Shown here one piece after another: positions 54,389 through 62,731 of a stretch of 64,000 bases of DNA. Source of the DNA: an uncultured Eggerthellaceae bacterium (GTDB lineage: Bacteria > Actinomycetota > Coriobacteriia > Coriobacteriales > Eggerthellaceae); contig CAKTTY010000002.1 in NCBI GenBank assembly GCA_934617065.1, positions 124,001 to 188,000 on the forward strand. The letters run 5' to 3'. Within the stretch, counting starts at the first letter, position 1, and the number at the start of each line of letters is the position of its first letter. A program made the translations under genes and the position numbers. Below the pieces are notes generated by a model. It saw only the letters and a program-made list of their open reading frames with translations, was not told where the DNA came from and did not search any database.

Positions 54389-55291
54389 ATGAAGAAAGCT
54401 AACTTCCATGCAGCTAATACCGTGTTGATGTTCGAAGGCGGTGGGATGCGTGCCAGCTATACGGCAGCAATGGCGTCGCTTCTGCTTGAGCAGAATATAA
54501 CCTTCGGTCATGTGTGCGGTATTTCTGCTGGTTCAAGCCATACCGTGAACTACCTTTCGGGAGACATCTGGCGCACTCGTGCCAGCTTTACTGATTTGGT
54601 AATGGAGCCCGAATTCGGTGGCGCTAAAACATTTGCCCAGGGCAAGGGTATGTTTTCCGCCCATTGGATCTACGAGGAAGCGGGTTTGCCCGAGGGTGTG
54701 TTGCCGTTCGATTTTGAGGCGTTTGCGCAGAATCCAACCCCTTGCTCAATCCAGGCATTTGATCGCGATACCGGCGAATCGGTGGTCTGGCACAAGGAAG
54801 ACATGGCTACGTTGAAGGACGTGATGGTGCGTGTGCGTGCTAGCAGCACCCTTCCGGTGGTAATGCCGCCGGTTCATATAGGCGATCATGTCTACTACGA
54901 TGGCGGCTTGGGCGTTGGTGCTGGTATCCCGTTGCAGCTGGCGCTTGATTCAGGATGCCCTCGTATCCTTGCCATCCTCACGCGATCTAAGGGCTTCCGC
55001 AAGCCTGTTGACGACATCGGCACAAGTGCCAAGGCAATCGCCAACAGCTATCACCGGTACCCGAAGGTGAAAGAAGCCCTGCTTACGCGCAATGAGCGCT
55101 ACAATGCCGAGCTCGAAAAACTCGAGGCGTTGGCAGAGGAAGGGAAGGCATATATCGTATATGCCGACAAGATGGCCGTAAGCAACAGCACCACCGATTT
55201 GGAGCGTTTGCGCGCCAGCTACTTCGACGGGTACAACCAGTATCAAGATCAGCTGCCAGAAATCTTGGAATGGCTTAAAGCCGGGGAATAG
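54389..55291 (+). CDS. Patatin-like phospholipase family protein
   Basis: A 300-residue protein of the patatin family (YjjU-like). The oxyanion loop is FEGGGMRASYTAAM, the nucleophile serine is in CGISAGSS (GxSxG), and the catalytic Asp is in YYDGGLGVG. Such enzymes hydrolyse acyl lipids, but substrates are unknown for this branch. ATG 54389 has GAGGGGGTACCC upstream; GTG 54362, nine codons earlier and preceded by AGGGGTATTCTT, is a real alternative. It ends three bases from the convergent metal permease. Confidence 0.88.
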   Translation: MKKANFHAANTVLMFEGGGMRASYTAAMASLLLEQNITFGHVCGISAGSSHTVNYLSGDIWRTRASFTDLVMEPEFGGAKTFAQGKGMFSAHWIYEEAGLPEGVLPFDFEAFAQNPTPCSIQAFDRDTGESVVWHKEDMATLKDVMVRVRASSTLPVVMPPVHIGDHVYYDGGLGVGAGIPLQLALDSGCPRILAILTRSKGFRKPVDDIGTSAKAIANSYHRYPKVKEALLTRNERYNAELEKLEALAEEGKAYIVYADKMAVSNSTTDLERLRASYFDGYNQYQDQLPEILEWLKAGE

Positions 55292-55294
55292 CAC

Positions 55295-56251
55295 CTACAT
55301 AAAGGTGATGCCCAGCGCTTGGAACAGGAGTCCCCACGCAACGCCTGTGGCATAAAGTCCCGCGAGGATTGCCACGTTTTGCCCAAAGCGACGATTTTCG
55401 CCGAAGAGCACCAGGATGCCTACTCCTGCAGATACCAGCAGGCCAGAAAGCATGGCGCCCGTACCAAGCATGCCATCAAGGTACAGCTGGGTTATCACTA
55501 CGCTCGCTCCGCAGTTGGGGATAAGCCCAACCAGTGCCGAGCCGAAGATCGCAAGCCCAGGGTTTGAGGCAAGGAACGTGGCAACTGCCTCTTCGCCGGC
55601 AACCTCCATAACGGCAACCAGTGCGAGCGAGATAAGAAACACGATTATCGAGACTTCAAGAGTGTGCTTAACTGCGCTTACTGCTATTTCAGCCCAGCCA
55701 GTATGCGCGCTGGCGCAATGGCAGCTGGGGTTGTGACAATGGTCTGGTCCGAAAGCGTGCTCTTCGGCATGTTCGTGTTTGCAGTTGCAGAAACGGGCGT
55801 GTTCGTGGTTGTGCTCTTGTGCTGCTTTGGTTTGGGCAAGATGGAGGCGGAAACGCAAAACTCCATCAATTGCAAAGCCCATGATCATGCCGATGGCAAC
55901 TTTTACACCAACAATGCCTGCCATTATGTGCCAGTCAACCTGTTCGGCGATGAACAGCGGCAGCATTTCATCGGATGTGGAAAGCAGCACCGCAAAGAGG
56001 GTGCCCAGAGTGATAGCCCTGCTGGAAAACAGTACAGCGCCAGCGGCAGAAAAGCCGCATTGGGGAATGGCGCCCAGCACGGCGGCCACGGCGGGGCCGA
56101 GCTTGCCTGCTTTCTGCACCAATTCTTCGGTTCGGTTGCCAGCTTTGTGTTCAAGGGCTTCAAGAAGGAAATACGTCACCAGCAAAAACGGAACAAGATA
56201 GATGGTGTCTTCGAAGGCATGTTCGAGAAGATGGGGGATAAGCTCGATCAT
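55295..56251 (-). CDS. Putative manganese/metal permease with a His/Cys-rich loop
   Basis: A 318-residue membrane protein with about nine hydrophobic segments in two repeated halves: GAIPQCGFSAAGAVLFSSRA in the first half and GLIPNCGASVVITQLYLDG in the second, the paired P-x-CG motifs of the ArsP/SO_0444-like permease family often annotated as a putative manganese transporter. The central loop (about residues 140-180) is packed with His and Cys (HNHEHARFCNCKHEHAEEHA, then HCHNPSCHC), which suggests metal binding. It starts four bases after the Fur-family gene and is in its operon. Metal export is a reasonable inference. Confidence 0.85.
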   Translation of the reverse strand: MIELIPHLLEHAFEDTIYLVPFLLVTYFLLEALEHKAGNRTEELVQKAGKLGPAVAAVLGAIPQCGFSAAGAVLFSSRAITLGTLFAVLLSTSDEMLPLFIAEQVDWHIMAGIVGVKVAIGMIMGFAIDGVLRFRLHLAQTKAAQEHNHEHARFCNCKHEHAEEHAFGPDHCHNPSCHCASAHTGWAEIAVSAVKHTLEVSIIVFLISLALVAVMEVAGEEAVATFLASNPGLAIFGSALVGLIPNCGASVVITQLYLDGMLGTGAMLSGLLVSAGVGILVLFGENRRFGQNVAILAGLYATGVAWGLLFQALGITFM

Positions 56252-56254
56252 CCG

Positions 56255-56683
56255 CTACTCACCGCGCTTTGCCAGGCATGCTTCGCACAGGCCGTACAGC
56301 ACCGTTTTCGTGGGGTTGATGCGTACGTGGTGGTGCTCGATAACATGCTCGTAGAGTTTCTGTAGCTCACCGCAATCGATGGGCGAAAGATTTCCGCACT
56401 CTTCGCACTTCAGGAAGAAGTAGACGTCTTCAGGGGCATCGGGAAGAAAACGGTAGCAAATGCTGGATGTGCCTTCGATGCTGGTGCGGGCGATGATGCC
56501 CTCTTCTTCAAGACGCTCAAGATTGCGATACACCGTGGCGGTTCCCACTTTGGTGCCCTGGTCGGCCAAGGCGTTTACGATGTCCTTGCTTGTGAAGAAG
56601 GCGCCTTGATGCGCCTGGATGCAGGAAAGGATAAGTTCCTTTTGCTTGGTGCGGTATTGCTTGGTGTTGCCTGTGCTTGCCAT
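56255..56683 (-). CDS. Fur-family metal-responsive repressor
   Basis: A 142-residue Fur/Zur/Mur-type regulator. The winged helix has TVYRNLERLEEEGII, and the metal sites include CEECG and CEACLAKRGE (two CxxC zinc-site pairs) and HVIEHHHVRI. Whether the effector is Fe, Zn or Mn cannot be decided from sequence; the linked permease makes Mn or Zn plausible. Fur-box-like dyads lie 50-130 bases upstream, so it probably regulates itself and the permease. Confidence 0.92.
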   Translation of the reverse strand: MASTGNTKQYRTKQKELILSCIQAHQGAFFTSKDIVNALADQGTKVGTATVYRNLERLEEEGIIARTSIEGTSSICYRFLPDAPEDVYFFLKCEECGNLSPIDCGELQKLYEHVIEHHHVRINPTKTVLYGLCEACLAKRGE

Positions 56684-56733
56684 GCCTTATCTTTCGTTAG
56701 TGTGCGCGGATGCGCCCCCCAGAGGGTTGGTGC

Positions 56734-56813
56734 ATAAAATGAAAACGAATCTCATTTTATTGGCGGAACGAGGTTAGTCAATAGAAATGAGAAAAGTTCT
56801 CATTTCTGAGAAC
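56734..56813. promoter_or_regulatory. Fur-box-like dyads upstream of the Fur-family operon
   Basis: Three dyads in 80 bases: 56734-56760 (ATAAAATGA / TCATTTTAT), whose core TGAAAACGAATCTCA (56740-56754) fits a 7-1-7 Fur box; 56783-56807 (11-bp arms AGAAATGAGAA, AAG centre); and an overlapping 56796-56813 (GTTCTCA / TGAGAAC). This is a dense operator region between divergent directions. Confidence 0.75.
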
Positions 56814-57101
56814 TTTCGATAACACATGCAAGCATGTTCAAATGAGGGCGTGTTGTTGTGAAGTGGATATGCGTGAGACGTCTACCTGGCATTTCCGTGG
56901 AGCTAAGGCAAATTGCGAACTATTTGCCAGGCGGTCCCCGTTGAACCTCTACCTCTATATGATTGCCTCATATTTTAATGGGTGGCGATTGTGCAGCGTG
57001 CGATACGACGAAGGTGTTAGACGTGCGTGCGGGCAGGGCCCAAAGCTTGTTCGCGGTTTCGGGGCGGTTATAAGGCGCTGGCCGCATGCCCAGACTGGGA
57101 G

Positions 57102-57326
57102 CTACTCCTGGTTCGTTGGGTCTTGGTCGTTTCCCGAATCGTCGCTTTTGTTTTTGTCAGCTTTCTTTTTGGCCAACTTTGCCCAGGCCGAATCGGAGCA
57201 AATAAGAAGCGCGCCTAGTATGAACCAGACGGCAGGGTGGATGCCCAGCACGGGAGCTTGCCCGGCAAGGTCGACGATTCCGATGCATATCATCGCAAAG
57301 CCAAGAATTACCGACCCGATCTTCAT
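57102..57326 (-). CDS. Small two-helix membrane protein
   Basis: A 74-residue protein with hydrophobic segments at about 3-20 and 28-46 and a charged Lys/Asp/Asn-rich cytosolic tail (AKKKADKNKSDDSGND). The ATG has AAAGGAGCAAACTC upstream, a strong ribosome site, which supports it as a real gene. No family was recognised. The open frame on the opposite strand (56842-57369) was rejected in its favour. Confidence 0.72.
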   Translation of the reverse strand: MKIGSVILGFAMICIGIVDLAGQAPVLGIHPAVWFILGALLICSDSAWAKLAKKKADKNKSDDSGNDQDPTNQE

Positions 57327-57581
57327 GAGTTTGCTCCTTTCTGTGTCTGCGCTGTTATTTGCGGGTTAGCTCCCATGATAGGACTTTATGGGGAATCGTT
57401 TCTCCCATATCGGCAAAGGATCTGGTAATCTCGTGCATTCCCCGTGCGCGTTTCCTGTTGCATTCCTTCGGGCGGCTCGGCGCGGAGTTGAGGGATCTAT
57501 ACTTATTGAAGCGCAGGTTATTCTGCGTTTGTGATATTTGCGCTTTCGGCGCCGCACAAAGAAAGGCTAGCTTCTATCAGC

Positions 57582-59123
57582 ATGCAGGGAAGACACGCGA
57601 AGAATACGCAAGGCGGTCAATCCTTCAGGGAGCGCGCACGCACCGCTGCGCAGCAGGCGAGCAAAAGGGACTCGACGGTTTCTTTTGCCGATACCTTCCG
57701 CGAAACGTGCGGCAACGGCAGACGTCGGCAGCGGCCCGATAGCAAACCCCGCAAACCCCGCAAGATGAATCCGGTCAAAAAGGCGGTCAACAATTGGTGC
57801 AACCGTCTTCTGGGCGTTGTTTCTGAAGGGTCGTTCGACCAGGAAGAAGAATTTGCTTCCCATAAAACAACGCGCGATTACATTTGCAACACCATCGGCA
57901 CGGGTGCATGGGGCATGGTGTTCCCTATCCTGACTATTGTGGTAACGCAGCTGTGTGGTGTCGAGCAGGCGGGCATGTTTTCCATGGCGTTCATCATCGG
58001 CACTCTGCTGATGATCATCGGCAATTACGGTATGCGCACCTACCAGGTTTCCGACATCAAGGAAACGCATTCGTTCTCGGACTACCAGATCAGTCGCGTA
58101 ATCACGTGCATCGCGATGATGGCAGTGGCCTATGTGTACTGCGGAATTCGCGGATACAGCGAGCAGATGTTCACCATCTGCATGGGCGTGTGCGTGTACA
58201 AAATGATCGACGGCTTGGCCGACGTGTACGAAGGGCGTCTTCAGCAGAAAGACAAGCTGTACCTTGCGGGAATCTCTCAGGCATTTCGCTCGGTAGTTGT
58301 GTTCGTGGTGTTCTCGCTATTCCTGCTGGTAACGCGCGACTTGGGGGTCTCCAGTATCGCAATGGCAGTGGCAGCCATCGCTACGTTCTTGGTGCTTACG
58401 TTCCCCTTGGCGTTGCTGGAAACGCCGAAATCGCGTAGGCAGAGCACCCAGAGCATCATCGCTCTGTTCAAACAGTGTTTCCCAGTGTTCATCGCGCTGT
58501 TCATGTATGCCCTTATCGACAACATGCCGAAGTTCGTTATGGAAACGGCGCTCAGCTATGACAACCAGCTGTATTTCAATGCGTTGTATTTTCCCGCACA
58601 GGCTATCTTGCTTACGGTTGGTTTTGTGTATAAGCCATTGTTGGTACGCATGGCACAGATGTGGGCTGATGCCGAAAAGCGCAATCGGTTCCATCTGGTT
58701 ATCCTTGCCATTGTGGCCATGGTTATCGCGCTAACGTTGGTGGTTATCTTCCTTATGGGTTGGATCGGCATCCCCATCATGAGCTTTATGTACGGCATCG
58801 ATTTTGAGCAATTCAGGGGCTTGAGCTTCATCATGATCGCCGCAGGTGGCGTAACGGCTATTATCGACTTCCTGTATCAGGTAATCACGGTACTGCGTCG
58901 CCAGAAGTCGGTTATGAAACTGTACGTTATTACCTTTGGCTTTTCGCTGTTCGTGCCCATCTTGCTCATTGATTTCACGGGCTTGCCTGGTGCGGTGATT
59001 GGCTATCTTATTGTTATGACCATCTTGATGGTTTTGCTGGTGTGGGAGTACATCAGCATCTGCCTCGACCTTTCCAAGCACCCCGTTTCGCAAGAGCCTG
59101 TCTCTGTTGCTGCCGACGAATAG
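57582..59123 (+). CDS. Polysaccharide/lipid flippase-like membrane protein (MOP superfamily)
   Basis: A 513-residue protein with a basic, probably disordered N-terminal 60-80 residues and about 12-14 hydrophobic segments from residue 90 on (VFPILTIVVTQLCGVEQAGMF; TLLMIIGNYGMRTYQVSDI). Pattern and length match Wzx/MurJ-like oligosaccharide flippases of the MOP superfamily. Substrate and pathway are unknown and no glycosyltransferases are adjacent. The start is uncertain: GTG 57531, ATG 57582 and ATG 57765 are all in frame; ATG 57582 was chosen because AAAGAAAGG precedes it, although 15 bases away. Confidence 0.8.
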   Translation: MQGRHAKNTQGGQSFRERARTAAQQASKRDSTVSFADTFRETCGNGRRRQRPDSKPRKPRKMNPVKKAVNNWCNRLLGVVSEGSFDQEEEFASHKTTRDYICNTIGTGAWGMVFPILTIVVTQLCGVEQAGMFSMAFIIGTLLMIIGNYGMRTYQVSDIKETHSFSDYQISRVITCIAMMAVAYVYCGIRGYSEQMFTICMGVCVYKMIDGLADVYEGRLQQKDKLYLAGISQAFRSVVVFVVFSLFLLVTRDLGVSSIAMAVAAIATFLVLTFPLALLETPKSRRQSTQSIIALFKQCFPVFIALFMYALIDNMPKFVMETALSYDNQLYFNALYFPAQAILLTVGFVYKPLLVRMAQMWADAEKRNRFHLVILAIVAMVIALTLVVIFLMGWIGIPIMSFMYGIDFEQFRGLSFIMIAAGGVTAIIDFLYQVITVLRRQKSVMKLYVITFGFSLFVPILLIDFTGLPGAVIGYLIVMTILMVLLVWEYISICLDLSKHPVSQEPVSVAADE

Positions 59124-59184
59124 CGTTGGCGGAGTCCTGATGGGCCTTGTTGCGATTGGGGAGGAAGACATATTCTCGGATTAA

Positions 59185-59225
59185 AAAGGAGCGGCATCCG
59201 CGTTGACTGCGGATGCCGCTCCTTT
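59185..59225. terminator. Strong bidirectional terminator
   Basis: Perfect 17-bp stem (AAAGGAGCGGCATCCGC and complement) with a 7-base loop, flanked by AAAA and TTT, between the convergent flippase and SDR genes. Confidence 0.93.
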
Positions 59226-59259
59226 AGTAGCTAGCAGCTTTGAGGTTAAGGTTTTGCCG

Positions 59260-60009
59260 TTAAGAACGTGCCAAGCCGTCCACGGAAAGAACCACGCCGG
59301 AGATGTAGCTTGCCATGTCCGAGGCAAGGAATACGTAGGCGTTGGCAATGTCTTCCGGTTCGCCCATGCGGCCAAGCGGAATGGTGGCAATAAGAGGATC
59401 AATAACTTCTTTGGGCAGAGCATCTACCATGTCGGTGTGCGTAACGCCTGGTGCCACTGCGTTGACGCGAATCTGGTCAGCGGCAAGCTCGCGCGCGAGG
59501 GACTTCGTCAGGCCGTTTACCGCAAACTTGGATGCGGGGTAGGCGCAGCCGGAAGGCTGACCGTAGATGCTCACCATAGAGCTTGTGTTGATAATGGCGC
59601 CGCCGCCCTGGGCGCGCATGAAAGGTGCAACTGCCTTGCAGCAGTAGAACACGGCATTGACGTTGAGTGCCATGGTTTTATCGAACGCGGCGGGGTCGTA
59701 GTCGTAGATGGATTCGCGGGCGGAAACGCCAGCGTTGTTGCCAAGGATATCGATTCGGCCGAAGGCTTCGTTTACCTTCGCGAATTCAGCGGCAATGGAG
59801 TCGGGATCCGTCATGTCGGGCCAGATGCCCATTACCTCATAGTCGGGGTTGATCGCCTTCAGCTTTTCAACGGCTGCGCTTGCCGTTCCTTCGCGCGAGC
59901 CGCACAGAGCAACTTTGGCCCCGTTGTCCAGAAACGCCTTAACAATAGCGAATCCGATACCGCGCGTACCACCAGTAACGATTGCAGTTTTTCCCTTGAG
60001 CAATTCCAT
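59260..60009 (-). CDS. SDR-family NAD(P)-dependent oxidoreductase
   Basis: A 249-residue classical short-chain dehydrogenase. The cofactor loop is TGGTRGIG (about 12-19), followed by CGSREGT where an Arg may favour NADP; ILGNNAG, the catalytic Ser in NTSSM, and YPASK (Tyr/Lys) are intact, and VAPGVTHTDM follows. It resembles FabG-type and hydroxysteroid or hydroxyacyl-CoA dehydrogenases; substrate cannot be assigned. ATG 60009 has AAGGAGGATGAC. It is divergent from the MaoC-like gene. Confidence 0.9.
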   Translation of the reverse strand: MELLKGKTAIVTGGTRGIGFAIVKAFLDNGAKVALCGSREGTASAAVEKLKAINPDYEVMGIWPDMTDPDSIAAEFAKVNEAFGRIDILGNNAGVSARESIYDYDPAAFDKTMALNVNAVFYCCKAVAPFMRAQGGGAIINTSSMVSIYGQPSGCAYPASKFAVNGLTKSLARELAADQIRVNAVAPGVTHTDMVDALPKEVIDPLIATIPLGRMGEPEDIANAYVFLASDMASYISGVVLSVDGLARS

Positions 60010-60471
60010 GTCATCCTCCTTGGAGCGGAATGGGTACCTTTTTATTTTTTCATTCAGCCATAGGGAGCGGAGGGGTGTTTGGAGCGAGTGGGGGAAGTTC
60101 GCGGCTGTCGGTTGGTTATCCAATTCGAGAATAATTGCGTTTGCTGCCTGCTTGTTCGCTCGATTGACGCCGTCTGTTGTGGCATTGATTGCCTGTTTGC
60201 GTGGCTCCTCTCTGGCTGCACAAGCTGGGCACCAGCCCGGCGCAGCCCTTGCCGCGTATGCCTGTCGCCGGATTGGCGCCGGCAGCTCTAGTGAGACGCC
60301 GCTGGGTAAAGTTAACCGACGTCATGTAGGAAAAGGCGCCGAAACCCCTCGATTTCGTTGTCTTGACCACTACTAACCATTATCTAGCGATGTGCTTTCC
60401 CTGGTAGGTAGGCATAATTCGCGCTAATGCTGCCGCGTAAAGGCAGTTGAGGATCTGGGAGGAGAGAAAGA
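60010..60471. other. Intergenic region between SDR and MaoC-like genes
   Basis: A 462-base divergent promoter region. No gene is supported: the overlapping open frames at 60079-60376 have no ribosome site. It contains some small GC-rich dyads near 60230 and 60280 (GCCGGATTGGCGCCGGC). The MaoC-like gene has its own ribosome site GGGAGGAGAG. Confidence 0.5.
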
Positions 60472-61350
60472 ATGGCTATTTCGACTGAGATCGTAGGCAA
60501 GACCTTCGGACCGTTTGTGCGCGATTACACCTTCAAGGATTTGGAGATTTGCGCGTTGGGGTGCGGTGCCGGCTGGGACGGCCGCGTCGATCTGGACTAC
60601 GTGAACGAAGGGGATGCGAAAAACCCTGAACTTAAGGTTCTGCCCATCTTTGCAGTACCGCTAACCGTTAACGAGGAGATGACTACCACGCTCGATTACG
60701 GTTTCGATTATTCCGGATCGCTGCATTACGGCATCGACGTTCATTTCCATGCGCCGTTCAAGATGGCTGACCATATTGAGACTTATGTCATCCAGGAAGC
60801 CATTTGGGATCGTGGCGAGGGACGAGGGTCTCTCTCCAAACAGGTTGGCAAGTCCTATTCTTCCGACGGTACGCATCTGTGCACGGTGGATACGTACGAC
60901 TGCTGCATCTATGATGGCGGCTGGGGCGGCGAGCAGCCTCCGAAGGATGTTGTTGAGTATCCTGACCGTGAGCCTGACTTTGTTTACGAGGAAACCTATG
61001 GCTTGAACTGGCCTCTCGTATATCGCTTGATGGGCGACTGGCATCAGCAGCACATCGATTGGTCTTACACCGAGCAGACTGGCCTCGAGCGCCCCATCGC
61101 TCACGGTGTAAGCAGCGCTGGTGTGGCAATGCGTCATGCGATTTCCCTGCTGTTCCCTGGCCATCCCGAGGCAATGACCCGCTTTAAGTGTCGTTTCACA
61201 TCGCCGGTTCTTCCTGGCGTTCGTCTGCGCACTGAGGTTTGGAAGACCGCCGAGGGCGAGGCAAGGTTCCGCATGGTTAACGCCGATGCTCCCGATTCTA
61301 AGCCGTTCCTGAACAGCTGCATCGTGGAGTGGGATGCCTCGATCGCATAG
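60472..61350 (+). CDS. MaoC-like hot-dog hydratase
   Basis: A 292-residue protein with the two-hot-dog layout of hydratase-2 (MFE-2/MaoC) enzymes. The N-terminal half has ICALGCGAGWDGRVDLDYVNEGD, and the C-terminal half HQQHIDWSY and ERPIAHGVSSAGVAMRHAI, which corresponds to the hydratase D-x4-H-like motif region (PIAHG), then SPVLPGVRLRTEVW. It should hydrate or dehydrate enoyl-CoA or a related thioester. With the divergent SDR it could form a hydratase-dehydrogenase pair. The ATG follows GGGAGGAGAGAAAG. Confidence 0.85.
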   Translation: MAISTEIVGKTFGPFVRDYTFKDLEICALGCGAGWDGRVDLDYVNEGDAKNPELKVLPIFAVPLTVNEEMTTTLDYGFDYSGSLHYGIDVHFHAPFKMADHIETYVIQEAIWDRGEGRGSLSKQVGKSYSSDGTHLCTVDTYDCCIYDGGWGGEQPPKDVVEYPDREPDFVYEETYGLNWPLVYRLMGDWHQQHIDWSYTEQTGLERPIAHGVSSAGVAMRHAISLLFPGHPEAMTRFKCRFTSPVLPGVRLRTEVWKTAEGEARFRMVNADAPDSKPFLNSCIVEWDASIA

Positions 61351-61369
61351 CGATTTATCTTTTTAGAAG

Positions 61370-61400
61370 GGTCTGCCGAGAAGTTTCGGCGGACCTTTTT
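61370..61400 (+). terminator. Intrinsic terminator of the MaoC-like gene
   Basis: Ten-bp stem GGTCTGCCGA / TCGGCGGACC with one G-U pair, a 6-base loop and five T residues, 20 bases after the stop. Confidence 0.9.
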
Positions 61401-61478
61401 GTCTTGCGTGCCGTATCTGTATTGCGGCCCCTTGTCTTGCGGACCCACTTTATCTTGTATCCCTCCATCGTGAGATTT

Positions 61479-61758
61479 GCCCCGCCATCGTTGCTGGGGG
61501 CCGTGTGGGTTTTTGCGGGGGTCTGCTCCGCTGTCGTTGCAGGTGGCGCGCCCTGCGCCTTTCACTGAGTCTGTCCTGTCGGCCTCGCTGGGACTTGTGT
61601 GTTTCTCGTGCTCTGCCCCGCCGCCGTTGCTGGGACCCTGTGCCTTTCGCAGATTCTGCACTGTTGGCCTTGCTGGCTCATGTGGTTTTGCCTTCTTGCT
61701 TGGTGGTCTGCTCTTTTGCCCTCGCTAGGGGAGTCCACGCGTTTTTCGTAGGGTCTTG
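61479..61758 (+). repeat. Degenerate tandem repeat array, about six units of 42-52 bp
   Basis: Units end in TCTG (the last in TCTTG): 61479-61525, 61526-61573, 61574-61615, 61616-61658, 61659-61710, 61711-61758. A shared core reads approximately CCGCCGTCGTTGCTGGG, then CC-x-TGTG, a TTT run, and TCTG. Units 1 and 4 are the most alike. The array is directly followed by dispersed repeat copy C. It is poor in A on the plus strand. Confidence 0.7.
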
Positions 61759-61784
61759 TTCCTGTCGTAGTGATCTGCCCGTTG

Positions 61785-61973
61785 TGAAAACAAAAATCTC
61801 GCTCTTTTTGCAACCTTTTTGTGATTGCGGATCCTTGTCTACCCCCAAAGGGCGGAAATGGACCGCTAAACAAAGAATATTGCTGCGCTTTTGCAGCGTT
61901 ATTGGCATTCAAGAGTCTCGCAACAATCCGCAATCGCAAAAAAGTTGCAGAAAACCCGGAATTTTTGTTTTCA
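61785..61973 (+). repeat. Dispersed terminal-inverted-repeat element, copy C (best preserved)
   Basis: About 189 bp with 53-bp terminal inverted repeats, TGAAAACAAAAATCTCG at the left and its near-complement at 61957-61973, continuing inward to GTGATTGCGGAT and ATCCGCAATCGC. Interior blocks shared with A and B are GGCGGAAATGGACCGC and TGCGCTTTTGCAGC. The frame from GTG 61784 is open through the whole element and stops at TGA just past the right end. Confidence 0.9.
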
Positions 61974-62230
61974 GTCTCCCGGGATGACTTCTGGGTAGTG
62001 CTTTGGGTGGGGTGGGGCGACTCGGCTGTGGCACGCGCATCGTCGGGAAGTTCAGCAAAGTGAGGCTATGGGAAAAGTGGGCCATAGGACAAAAAGCGTG
62101 CCTGGCTGGTTTGTCGCACACCCATAGGGCAGTTTAGGGTAGGGCCCGGAATGGCCCTAAGAGTCAAAATGGCCCGAGACGCACTTTTGCTCTATAGCTC
62201 GTACTTTTTAACTTGCTAGCCAGAAAACAA

Positions 62231-62257
62231 AAAAGCCTGCAACCGAAGTTGCAGGCT
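62231..62257 (-). terminator. Terminator of the tRNA pair
   Basis: Ten-bp perfect stem AGCCTGCAAC / GTTGCAGGCT with a CGAA loop; the minus strand continues TTTTTTGTTTTC. It lies 11 bases after tRNA-Glu. Confidence 0.93.
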
Positions 62258-62267
62258 GAACACTTGG

Positions 62268-62341
62268 TAGCCTCGATCGGATTCGAACCGACGATCTCCG
62301 CCTTGAGAGGGCGGCGTCCTAAACCGCTAGACGACGAGGCC
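62268..62341 (-). tRNA. tRNA-Glu(CUC)
   Basis: Reading the minus strand, the acceptor stem GGCCTCG pairs with CGAGGCT (first pair G-U), the T loop is GGTTCGAATCC, and the anticodon loop CTCTCAA between CCGCC and GGCGG gives anticodon CTC for glutamate GAG codons. The length is 74 bases with discriminator A; CCA is not encoded. Confidence 0.95.
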
Positions 62342-62356
62342 ATGAGCGCATATTGG

Positions 62357-62427
62357 CTGGGGTGGAAGGAGTCGAACCCTCACATACGGTACCAGAAACC
62401 GCTGTCCTACCATTAGACGACACCCCA
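62357..62427 (-). tRNA. tRNA-Gln(CUG)
   Basis: On the minus strand the acceptor stem TGGGGTG pairs with CACCCCA, discriminator G. The anticodon loop TTCTGGT gives CTG, reading CAG (glutamine). The T arm is AGGGTTCGACTCCT. It is 15 bases upstream of tRNA-Glu and probably cotranscribed with it. Confidence 0.95.
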
Positions 62428-62731
62428 ATGAGTTGTGCGTTGCTTTCGCATCGCTTCCTCGGTGGTGTTACCCTTTGCCAAGGCGCGAATCAGTATATTA
62501 CGGATCGGGGCACCCTCCGTCAACCCCCTTTTTTGAAAAAATTTGCTGTTATTGGAGGTAATTTACAAAACCCCAGGTGAGCGTGGTGCAGGTGGGTCTT
62601 TTATGAAAAACCCCCGCAGCGTGGTGCGTTCGCGTACGATGAAACCATCTACCCACCGTTGCGTGGGTAGTTTGCTGTTTGTCGTTCATTGCTAGGCAAA
62701 TTGCATCAAGCACTCTATAGAAGGGAAGCGC
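62428..62731. other. Divergent promoter region between the tRNA pair and uppP
   Basis: About 300 bases without a gene. A perfect 8-bp dyad CTACCCAC / GTGGGTAG (62649-62670) followed by TTTGCTGTTT is terminator-like and lies in the uppP leader. No tRNA or riboswitch signature was recognised. Confidence 0.5.

Larger units (their letters stand above)
61401..62230. other. Gene-free region with repeats
   Basis: About 830 bases between the MaoC-like terminator and the tRNA terminator. It contains a degenerate tandem array (61479-61758), dispersed repeat copy C (61785-61973) and, at 61980-62225, non-coding sequence with no recognised feature. Overlapping open frames are by-products of the repeats. 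Confidence 0.65.

Noticed and set aside
56842..57369. 175-residue plus-strand frame
   Set aside because: It overlaps the small minus-strand membrane gene 57102-57326, which has a strong ribosome site, and it has an improbable composition.
60079..60376. Overlapping frames in the SDR/MaoC intergenic region
   Set aside because: No start signals; they look like random openness in GC-rich sequence.
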